From positions 205,716 to 269,715 of the forward strand of contig CAVYPM010000010.1 of NCBI GenBank assembly GCA_963770375.1: 64,000 nucleotides of DNA, written 5' to 3'. The notes under the pieces were generated by a model. The model saw only the letters and a program-made list of their open reading frames with translations, was not told the origin of the DNA and ran no database searches. This DNA is from DASVBE01 sp963770375. GTDB lineage: Bacteria; Actinomycetota; Actinomycetes; Streptosporangiales; Streptosporangiaceae. The position numbers and the translations under genes are program-made. Shown piece by piece: positions 25,442 to 33,243 of this stretch. Position 1 is the first letter of the stretch. Every line of letters begins with the position of its first letter.

Positions 25442-25584
25442 AGGTCCCTAGCCAGGCGCAGGCCGGAGCCGCCCGGGTTCACCCGGCGCAGCATGCCCGT
25501 GGCCGCATCGGTGAGCAGCAGGTCCAACGGCACCGCCGCCGCATCGGCCGCGGCGGACCTGGTCGGATCGGGGCCGGTGCTCAT
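25432..25584 (-). pseudogene. Orphan N-terminal fragment resembling PHA synthase (PhaC)
   Basis: A 50-residue frame with ATG at 25584. Its segment VPLDLLLTDAATGMLRRVNP resembles the N-terminal domain of actinobacterial PHA synthase/alpha-beta hydrolase proteins. It stops within the first codons of PhaZ, overlapping it by 10 bases. The catalytic domain, with its Cys nucleophile, is absent in every frame, because PhaZ occupies the following DNA. It is either a deletion remnant of a phaC-phaZ pair or a small retained protein translationally coupled to PhaZ. Confidence 0.55.
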
Positions 25585-25913
25585 TACCAGCCGAGCGTAT
25601 GCCGCGGGGCGCGTGCTGCCATTGGCCGCTCGCCACGAACCCTGTGCCAGAGGTGGTCCTGCGGGCACATGCGAGGTTCCGGCCTGGTTTGGCGCCAATC
25701 CTCCACCCGCAACCTGACGCGTCCGCGCAGGTGAGCATGAGCAACGTGGTGGGGAATGCCCGCTGTCGGGCGGCGGCACGGGAGTCAGCGCCGCGTCAGC
25801 GCCGGATCGGGACCGCCGGACACAATGGCCCGCGGCTGTAGCAGGGAATCCTGCCCACCACCCGGCCCGACAGCGGCGATGCCGGGCTGAGCCGGAGAAG
25901 GGGAGTGCCAACA

Positions 25914-26411
25914 ATGCTGGTGCGGATGCGAAATGCGTGGGCAGTAGCCGGGCTCTGCGCAGCGCTGATGCTGGCGGGCGTGCTGACCGGGCTCGGGACG
26001 GCCGGGGCGTCGGCTGCGGGCTGCCCGGGGAAGCTTGTGCACCTATTCGACCCCGGCGACCAGGACAACATTTTCACGGGCGTGGCCGCGGTGTCGGCGT
26101 GTGACATCTGGGAAGTCGGCAAGTCCGCCAACAGCAACTCCGCGTCCCCGCCCATGATCGACCACTTTGACGGCACGAACTGGACCGCGTCATCTGCCCC
26201 CAGCCCGGGCTTCTACAACGACCTGAACGCGGTGAGCGCCACCTCCGCAAGCGACGCATGGGCGGTGGGTACCTACATCACCACCAGCGCCAGCCGGCAC
26301 ACCCTGATCCTGCACTGGGACGGCACCTTGGCATTCCCGGCCAAGACGCCGATGGCGCGGCGCAATGTAAGCCCGGGGTGTTGCCAATGCAGTTCAGTAA
26401 CAGGTCGTTAG
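25914..26411 (+). pseudogene. Secreted repeat protein, truncated at its 3' end
   Basis: The ATG at 25914 follows GGGGAG. Residues 1-36 are a Sec signal peptide (basic start, hydrophobic core, AGASAAG cleavage region). Repeats of the kind VSACDIWEVG and VSATSASDAWAVG, each followed by a DHFDGTNW/LHWDGT strand, are typical of beta-propeller-like exported actinobacterial proteins. After LHWDGT (about 26330) the sequence becomes unrelated and runs antisense into the methyltransferase gene, so the original, much longer protein has been cut off. The junction also crowds the convergent neighbour's end. Confidence 0.6.
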
Positions 26412-27443
26412 AGCTCTTTGGCGTACTCCTGGTAGTGCTGGCTGATCCGCTCGCTGGTGCCGTAGTAGGCGTGCCTGGCTCATGTCCGCACTGAACCGGC
26501 TCGCCGGCGGCGTGCGGCCGAGAGCCTCGGCCATCGCGCGGACGTGGTGGGGCGCGCAGCCGCAGCAGATGCCGAAGTAGTTGACTCCGAGCGCCGCCGC
26601 AGCCGTCGTGAACGCGCCCATCTCGTAGCGGTTGGCCAGGAACGGGTCCAGTGCTGTCGGGAATGGCCGCCCGTCCGGGATCAGGTCGCACGCTGGGTCG
26701 GTGAGCGACTGGAACGTCGGCTCGGCCTCTGTCGTGCGGTACGGCACCGGCAAGGCGGCGATGTAGCCGTCGCACGCGGCGCGGATTTCACCGAGCAGCG
26801 GCAGCATGGTGGCGGGCCCGCGGATGCAGTTCAGCCCGACCACATCGGCGCCGGCGTCCTGCAGGCGACGGCAGGCCTCGCCGACCGGGTCGCCCCCGCG
26901 GACGACGGGCTGGCGGTGAATAGTGAGTGTGACCACCGCGTCGAGGCCGTGCGCCTTGATTGCCTCCAGCGCGAGCAGCGCCTCGCCGGGATAGTCGAAG
27001 GTCTCGGCGATCACGAAGTCGACGCCAGCCTCGGCGGCCCACCCGACCTGCTCGGCGAACATGCCGCGGACGACCTCATGCGTCGCGGGATCGCCCGGTT
27101 CGTAGACATTGGTGTTGCAGATATTGCCGGCCACCAGGGAGCCGTGCTCGGCGCCGACCTCCTTGGCGATACGCAGCGCCTGCCGGTTCATCGGCTCGAG
27201 GTCGCCCTCGCGGCCGATCACCGCCAGCTTCTCGCGGTGGGCGTAGTAGGTGAACGCCTCAACGACGTCCGATCCGGCATGCACGTACTCCCGGTGCAGG
27301 CCGGCCACCATCTCGGGCTCCTCGAGCACCACCTCTGGCACGAACGCCCCGGCCTGCAGGTAGCCGCGGCGCTCGAACTCGAACAAGTACCCCTCGGCGC
27401 AGATCACCGGCCCGGCGGCGAGCCGATCGAGAAGCTTACCCAT
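26408..27443 (-). pseudogene. Betaine/homocysteine S-methyltransferase-like protein (one-base shift near C-terminus)
   Basis: About 345 residues of the homocysteine S-methyltransferase family (PF02574). Zinc-site features are GLNCIRGP and the C-terminal FGICCGCAPHHVRAM. The N-terminus LLDRLAAGPVICAEGYLFEFERRGYL and the YVHAGSDVVEAFTYY segment fit the betaine-homocysteine methyltransferase branch. It would transfer a methyl group from betaine or another methylated donor to homocysteine. Near 26478 one extra base breaks the frame. Skipping it restores HAYYGTSERISQHYQEYAKEL and TAA at 26408, the expected ending. The catalytic part is intact in either reading. Divergent from the FAD-GcvT gene. 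Confidence 0.8.
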
Positions 27444-27469
27444 GCGCGACACCCCCACGGTCTTATAGT

Positions 27470-27485
27470 CGGTACGACTGTACCG
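27470..27485. promoter_or_regulatory. Operator candidate CGGTAC-GACT-GTACCG
   Basis: A perfect 6-4-6 inverted repeat (CGGTACGACTGTACCG) sits in the 69-base divergent gap between the methyltransferase and the FAD-GcvT gene, 27 bases from each start. The TetR-type gene at 29942 is the obvious candidate binder (inference). A second AGTC/GACT symmetry overlaps its left half. Confidence 0.6.
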
Positions 27486-27512
27486 GGAAAATTCTGACGT
27501 AGGGATGCCTCG

Positions 27513-29942
27513 ATGAAGTCTTCCGCGCAGGTGGTCGTCATCGGCGGTGGCGTGGTCGGCGCCTCGGTCCTGTACCACCTCACCGAGCTGGGCTGGACCG
27601 ATGTCGTGCTCGTCGAGCGCAAGGAGCTCACCGCCGGCTCGACCTGGCACGCTGCGGGCGGAATGCACACACTCAACGGCGACCCTAATGTCGCGAAACT
27701 GCAGCAGTACACCGTCGGCCTGTACCGCGAGATCGAGCAGCGCTCAGGCCAGAACTGCTCCATCCACATGCCGGGCGGGCTGATGCTGGCCGGCGACCGG
27801 GAGCGGATGGACTGGCTGCGGATGGCCCAGGCCCGCGGCCGTTACCTCGGCATGGACCTGGAGATCATCTCGGCGGCCGAGGCAAAGCGGATGTTCCCGC
27901 TCCTGGAGGAGCAGTACTTCATCGGTGCGCTCTTCGACCCGGCCGAGGGTCACGTCGACCCGACCGGGGTGACCCGGGCCTATGCCGGCTGCGCACGGCA
28001 GGCCGGAGCCGAGATCTACCAGCACACCTGGGTGAGCGACCTTCGCCAGCGCCCGGACGGCACGTGGGACGTCATCACCGACTCCGGCGAGATCCACGCC
28101 GAGCACATCGTCAACGCCGGCGGGCTGTGGGCACGTGAGGTGGGCCGGATGATCGGCCTGGAACTGCCCGTGCTGGCGATGGAGCACATGTACCTGATCA
28201 CCGAGGACATGCCTGAGGTGGCCGAGTACAACGCGGCCACCGGGCGCGAGCTGCCGATGGGCCTGGACTTCGACGGCGAGATCTACATCCGCCAGGAGGG
28301 CGGCGGGATACTGCTCGGCACGTACGAGCAGGCATGCGTGCCCTGGTCACCTCGCGAGACGCCGTGGACCTTCGACAAGGAGCTGCTGGTCCCCGATCTC
28401 GACCGGATCGCCCCGTCGCTGGAGATCGCGTTCAAGCACTATCCGAGGCTGGCCGACGCGGGGATCAAGACGGTAATCAACGGGCCGTTTACCTTCGCGC
28501 CGGACGGCAATCCGCTGGTCGGCCCGGTGCCTGGCGTGCGCAACTGCTGGATGGCCTGCGCGGTGATGGCCGGCCTGTCGCAGGGCGGCGGTGTGGGCCT
28601 CGCCCTCGCGCGCTGGATGGTGGACGGCGATCCGGGTGAGGACATCTGGGCGATGGACGTGGCCCGCTTCGGCAACTGGGCGAGCCTCGCCTACACCAAT
28701 GCCAAGGTGCGCGAGAACTACAGCCGCCGGTTCCGTATCACGTTCCCCAACGAGGAGCTCCCGGCCGGCCGGCCACTGCACACCACGCCTGTCTATGACC
28801 GGCTTACCGCCCACAACGCTGTATGGGGCGCGGGCTTCGGGCTCGAGCATCCCCTGTGGTTCCAGCGGCCGGGGGAGGAGCCGCGCGAGGACGTGACGTT
28901 CCGCCGCTCCAACGCCTTCCCGGCCGTCGCTGACGAGTGCACCGCGGTGCGCGAACGCGTCGGGCTCACCGAGTGCTCCAACTTCGCCAAATACCGCGTG
29001 ACCGGCCCCGGCAGCGCCGACTGGCTGCAGCGGCTGTTCACCAACCGGCTGCCGCGAGCCGGCCGGATCAACCTCACCGCCGCCCTGGATCAGGGCGGTC
29101 ACATCGTCGGGGAGTTTTCCGTGGCGCGGGTCGGCGCAGACGATTTCTTCCTGTTCGGCTCGCAGGCCGCCGAGGCGCATCACTCGCGCTGGTTCCGTGG
29201 CCACCTCACTGACGGAGTGCGGTTCGACGTGCTGGGCTTGTCCCTGGTCGGACTCTCGCTGGCCGGCCCGCGCGCCCGCGACGTGCTGCAGTCGGTCACC
29301 GACGCTTCGCTGGCCACCGAGGATTACCCGTTCATGACGTTCCGCCGGATCGACGTCGGGATGATCCCCGCCTACGTCGGCCGGATGACCTACACCGGGG
29401 ATCTTGGCTACGAGATCTGGGTCGCACCGGAGTACCAGCGAGGACTGTTCGATCTGCTCTGGCAGGCCGGGCAGCCATACGACATCGGCCTGTTCGGGTT
29501 CCGGGCGCTGATGTCGCTGCGCATGGAAAAGATGTTCGGCACGTGGGCACGCGAGTACCGTCCGGTCTACACGCCGGCAGAGGCGCGAATGGACCGATCG
29601 CTCAAGCTCGATCATGACTTCATCGGCCGCGCCGCGGTGGAGGCGGAGCTGGCGCGCGGCCCGGCTCGGACGCTCGGCTACTTCGAGATCACCCCCGATC
29701 CGGCGGAACCGGCCGACGTCGTCGGCGACGAGCCGATCTGGCACGACGGGGCGGTGGTGGGCTGGGTGACGTCCGGCGCGTATGCGCATTACAGCCGCCG
29801 CTCGCTGGCGTTCGGCTACGTGCCGAGCGAGCTCGCGGTGCCCGGCGCGACGTTCGAGGTGGAGATCATCGGCCAGCGCCGTCCGGCGAGATTGCTCCCC
29901 GAACCGGTTCTCGACCCGGCGGGCCATCGCATGCGCGTCTGA
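27513..29942 (+). CDS. FAD-dependent oxidoreductase with GcvT domain (dimethylglycine/sarcosine dehydrogenase-like) 1
   Basis: An 809-residue two-part enzyme. Residues 1-380 are a DAO-type FAD domain (VVVIGGGVVGASVLYHL). GSTWHAAGGMH carries the histidine that binds FAD covalently in dimethylglycine dehydrogenase. From about 440 a folate-binding GcvT/aminomethyltransferase domain follows (ALDQGGHIVGEFSVARV, YTGDLGYEIWV, GFRALMSLRMEKMFG, FIGRAAV). The family oxidatively demethylates N-methylglycines and passes the one-carbon unit to tetrahydrofolate. The ATG follows GTAGGGATGCCTCG. Its stop overlaps the TetR start (TGATG), so the two form an operon. The electron acceptor is not encoded here. 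Confidence 0.88.
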   Translation: MKSSAQVVVIGGGVVGASVLYHLTELGWTDVVLVERKELTAGSTWHAAGGMHTLNGDPNVAKLQQYTVGLYREIEQRSGQNCSIHMPGGLMLAGDRERMDWLRMAQARGRYLGMDLEIISAAEAKRMFPLLEEQYFIGALFDPAEGHVDPTGVTRAYAGCARQAGAEIYQHTWVSDLRQRPDGTWDVITDSGEIHAEHIVNAGGLWAREVGRMIGLELPVLAMEHMYLITEDMPEVAEYNAATGRELPMGLDFDGEIYIRQEGGGILLGTYEQACVPWSPRETPWTFDKELLVPDLDRIAPSLEIAFKHYPRLADAGIKTVINGPFTFAPDGNPLVGPVPGVRNCWMACAVMAGLSQGGGVGLALARWMVDGDPGEDIWAMDVARFGNWASLAYTNAKVRENYSRRFRITFPNEELPAGRPLHTTPVYDRLTAHNAVWGAGFGLEHPLWFQRPGEEPREDVTFRRSNAFPAVADECTAVRERVGLTECSNFAKYRVTGPGSADWLQRLFTNRLPRAGRINLTAALDQGGHIVGEFSVARVGADDFFLFGSQAAEAHHSRWFRGHLTDGVRFDVLGLSLVGLSLAGPRARDVLQSVTDASLATEDYPFMTFRRIDVGMIPAYVGRMTYTGDLGYEIWVAPEYQRGLFDLLWQAGQPYDIGLFGFRALMSLRMEKMFGTWAREYRPVYTPAEARMDRSLKLDHDFIGRAAVEAELARGPARTLGYFEITPDPAEPADVVGDEPIWHDGAVVGWVTSGAYAHYSRRSLAFGYVPSELAVPGATFEVEIIGQRRPARLLPEPVLDPAGHRMRV

Positions 29943-30532
29943 TGGGACGCCATCCTGACCGCGAACGACGGGCCAAGCTGCTGGACGAGGTGGTCGGCTA
30001 CCTCGGCCAGCACGGCGTCGCCGGAGTGTCACTGCGGCCGGTTGCCCGCGAACTGGGCGTGTCGGTCAACGCGCTGGTGCATCACTTCGGCAGCAAGGAC
30101 GAACTGGTGGTCGCCGCATTGCGGCGGGCCGCTGAGATTCAGCGAGGAGTCGAAGAGCGGTGGCGGCGGCAGGTACCTCACCTCTCCACGGCGGAGCTGC
30201 AGCGGCGCTGGTGGCGGTTGATCAACCGCAGCCCGGAGCACCTGGCGCTGGTGCGACTGGGTCTCGAAGCCGCCACGCTGGACGCCACGGTCAGCGGTCT
30301 GCCCGGTGATGTGCGTGCGGAGCAGATCTCGTTCTGGCGCGAGGACATCGCCGAGCGCCTGATCGCTGACGGCATCAGGCCCGAGGACGCCGAACGCGAG
30401 GCGTCTCTGGTAAAGGCGACGTTCACCGGCCTGGTGCTTGACCTGCTGGCCACCGGTCACCGCAAGCGGCTCACCGACGCGCTTGAATGCACCCTCAGTC
30501 GCCTCGACGCCATGAGGAAGCCGGCCCCGTGA
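29942..30532 (+). CDS. TetR/AcrR family regulator (BetI-like)
   Basis: A 196-residue regulator. The N-terminal TetR HTH spans residues 8-55 (VAGVSLRPVARELGVSVNALVHHFGSKDELVVAALRR). The remainder is a helical ligand domain of the TetR_C type. It shares one base with the FAD-GcvT stop, so it is cotranscribed and probably controls that gene and the divergent methyltransferase through the inverted repeat at 27470. Known analogues include BetI, the choline-responsive repressor, but the ligand here is unknown. About 127 bases to the convergent M19 gene, with no clear terminator. Confidence 0.88.
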   Translation: MGRHPDRERRAKLLDEVVGYLGQHGVAGVSLRPVARELGVSVNALVHHFGSKDELVVAALRRAAEIQRGVEERWRRQVPHLSTAELQRRWWRLINRSPEHLALVRLGLEAATLDATVSGLPGDVRAEQISFWREDIAERLIADGIRPEDAEREASLVKATFTGLVLDLLATGHRKRLTDALECTLSRLDAMRKPAP

Positions 30533-30659
30533 AGGTGGCCGCAGGCAGACCTCCCCGGTCTTGCGCCTGCTGCCTGCCGGTGGCTTCGTTCGTGAGATCG
30601 GGATCCCAGGTCACACGACCGAAACCAGCCCAGCGCAGTTCCGGCGCCGCTTCCCCTGG

Positions 30660-31661
30660 TTAGGCTCCGGCCGGAACCGGCGGCCGCCAGACCTGCTCGG
30701 CGACGCGCAGGAAGTTGCCGCCCATGATTCCCTCGATGGCCGACTGCGGGTAGCCGAGCCGGGCAAGCTCGGCCTCGAGCGGGACGAGCTGCTCGGGCGG
30801 GAAGAAGTCCATCCGGCCCCACCGCCGGTAGCTCTCGGGGAACACGTGCGGGTTGTCGGCCAGCTCCCGGTTGAGGTCGTCGCTGTCGAAGACGTAGTCG
30901 GTGCCGATCCCGACGTGCTCGGGCCCGACCAGCTGCACCGCGTAGTCGATGTGCCGCGCCATCGTTGCCACGCTGATGTCGTTCTCGCCGAGGAAGATGC
31001 CGACGCCGTTGATGCCGATGACCCCGCCGGTCGCGGCGCACGCCAGCACCTGGTCGTCGCGGATGTTGCGCTCGTGGTCCCACAGCCCCCGCATCGAGGA
31101 GTGGCTGAAGATCACCGGGCTGGCAGACCGCTCCAGCGTCTCCATCGAGGTCCGGTAGCCGCAGTGCGAGACGTCGACCAGCATGCCGACCTGGTTCATC
31201 TCGTCCACCACGGCCCGGCCGAAGCTGGTCAGCCCGGTGTCGTTGGGGGCGTGGCAGCCGAATCCGGTCAGGTTCTCGCCGTTGTAGGTGAGCAGCATCG
31301 ACCGCACGCCGAGGTCGTAGTAGGCCCGGACCATGCCGATCTCGCCGCCGAGCGGGTTGGTGTCCTCCAGGTCGAAACCGACCGCGAGCCGGCCGGAGTC
31401 CCGCGCCGCGAGCAGGTCCGCGGTCGTGGTCGCGAGCACGAACTCGTCCGGGCGCGCCAGTACCTGCCGCCGCCACGAGCTGAGCACGCGCATCGTGGAG
31501 TCGATGTCGTGCGGCGCGTAACCGACGTTGACGGACACGTAGCTGACCCCGACGTCGCGGTAGCGCCGCAGCGGCCCGATGTCGCAGCCCGCTTCCAGCG
31601 GCAGGCAGCAGTGCTGTTCCCAGCCGAACCTGCTGCGCAGCCGGCCGGCCGGCGCCGTCAT
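30660..31661 (-). CDS. Membrane dipeptidase-like protein (peptidase M19 family)
   Basis: A 333-residue TIM-barrel protein of the renal-dipeptidase family. Metal-site features are Glu in VGFDLEDTNPL, His in LVDVSHCGYRT, His in VIFSHSSMRGLWDHERN and Asp in GIGTDYVF. The N-terminal position is GWEQHCCLPL, where canonical enzymes have His-x-Asp, so one zinc ligand is changed. No signal peptide. ATG at 31661 overlaps the GMC stop (ATGA). M19-like genes occur beside dimethylglycine demethylation genes in pseudomonads (recalled). Here it ends an importer-GMC operon, so the substrate may be a peptide-like or N-methylated amide. Confidence 0.85.
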   Translation of the reverse strand: MTAPAGRLRSRFGWEQHCCLPLEAGCDIGPLRRYRDVGVSYVSVNVGYAPHDIDSTMRVLSSWRRQVLARPDEFVLATTTADLLAARDSGRLAVGFDLEDTNPLGGEIGMVRAYYDLGVRSMLLTYNGENLTGFGCHAPNDTGLTSFGRAVVDEMNQVGMLVDVSHCGYRTSMETLERSASPVIFSHSSMRGLWDHERNIRDDQVLACAATGGVIGINGVGIFLGENDISVATMARHIDYAVQLVGPEHVGIGTDYVFDSDDLNRELADNPHVFPESYRRWGRMDFFPPEQLVPLEAELARLGYPQSAIEGIMGGNFLRVAEQVWRPPVPAGA

Positions 31662-33241
31662 GACCCGCCGCGCATCAGGTCCGCGATCTTCTCGCCGACC
31701 AGAACGCTGGAGGTGCGTGTTCGCGCTCGGCACCCACGGGAAGATGCTCGCGTCGGCCACCCGGAGACCGTCGGCACCGAGCACCCGGCCCTCCTGGTCG
31801 ACCACCGAGCCGGGATCGTCCGCCGCGCCCATCCGGTTGCTGCCGCTGATGTGGGCCGCGTCGTAGAGGTTGGCCAGCACGTACTCGGTGAGCTCGGCCT
31901 CGGAGACGTCCCGGTCCAGCAGCGGCAGCCCGTCCGGGTCGCGGGGCCCCGGTGCCAGGTGCGCCGAGGTGATGACCCGGGCCAGGGCCGGATGCCGGCT
32001 GAGCTCCACGATGTCCCCGATCATCGCGAGCATCCGGCTCATGTCGCGCGGGTCGGAAAGCAGGTCCTGCTCGACCACGGGTGCTCCCGCGGGTCGGTGG
32101 ACGCCAGCGAGATCTTCCCCTGCGACATCGTCCGGTTGAGCCAGCCGAAGATCTCGGCCACGTCCGCCGCGCCCGCGTGGCTGAGCAGGCAGATCATCCC
32201 GTCGGCGGGCTCGGCCGTCAGGCCGAGGCCGTACCGGATGCAGTACCGGCTGTGCCGGCTGCCGTGCTTCTGGCCGTGCGCGCCGGGCTGGAGCCGGATG
32301 ACCAGGCTGATCAGCGGGTGGTCCTGCACGCCGGCCCCGGCGGGCCGGTCGGACACCACGTCGATACCGAGCGCACGCAGGTCCGCGGCCGGCCCGACGC
32401 CCGACCGCAGGAGGATCGCCGGGCTGTGCACCGCGCCGGCCGACAGCACCACGGTCTGGGCCCGGTACTGCGCCAGCTCACCGCCCGCCAGCGCGCTGAC
32501 GCCGACGGCCCGCCCGTTCTCGAACAGGACCTTGTCGACGATGGTGTCGCCCTGGATCGTGAGGTTCGGCCGCTCGCGGGCGGGCTCGAGGTAGGCGTCG
32601 TTCGTGGAGTAGCGCCGCCCGTACCGTCCGTTGAACGCGTACGGCGACAGCCCGACCGCGTGCGGCGCGTTGTGGTCGGGCGCCCACGGGTGCCCGGCGG
32701 CGAGCGACGCCTCCCGGAACGCCTCGTCGACCGGCAGGAAGTCCGGGCCGGCCGGCCGCGAGATCGGGATCGGGCCGGCGTCCCCGTGGTACGCCTCAGT
32801 GCCGTAGTCCAGGTCGGTTTCCATCCGCCGCAGCATCGGCAGGACCTCGTCGTACGACCAGCCCCGGGCGCCGGCCGCGGCCCAGCCGTCGAGGTCCTCG
32901 ACCGTGGGCCGGATCGCGAACAGCCCGTTGACGGCCGAGCTGCCGCCGGTCCCACGGCCCCGGAGCAGGAACGTGGGCGGCTGGGCCGGGGTCCGGCGGG
33001 CCATCAGCCCGGAGTGGTGGTACGGCCCCATCTCCACGCCCGGCGGCGGCGGGTAGTCGGCGCCTTCCAGCGGATAGGGGTCGATGCTGGCCATCTCCGG
33101 CGGCGCCTGCTCCGACCGGTAGTTGAGCCCGTATTCGAGCAGCAGCACGCTGCGGCTGGCGTCCTCGGACAGCCGGGCGGCCAGCGTCGCGCCCGCCGAC
33201 CCGGCACCGACGATGATGACGTCAAACTCGCTCGCCGCCAT
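31658..33241 (-). pseudogene. GMC-family FAD oxidoreductase (choline dehydrogenase-like), two frameshifts
   Basis: About 527 residues of a glucose-methanol-choline oxidoreductase. The FAD motif VIIVGAGSAGATLAARLSED is at residue 8, with FLLRGRGTGGSSAVNGL near 85 and VVLSAGAVHSPAILLRSGVG near 255. The C-terminal domain has HISGSNRMGAADDPGSVVD and LRVADASIFPWVPSANTH. Reading shifts near 32085 (one base missing) and back near 31700 (one extra), after which SVLVGEKIADLM ends at TGA 31658. The net length is a multiple of three. Such enzymes oxidise choline or other alcohols. It starts two bases after the importer ATPase stop. Confidence 0.82.
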
Positions 33242-33243
33242 AC

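Noticed and set aside
28347..30032. 561-codon reverse frame opposite the first FAD-GcvT gene
   Set aside because: The forward strand encodes a clear family member with all motifs; the reverse product is low-complexity Arg/Pro/His.
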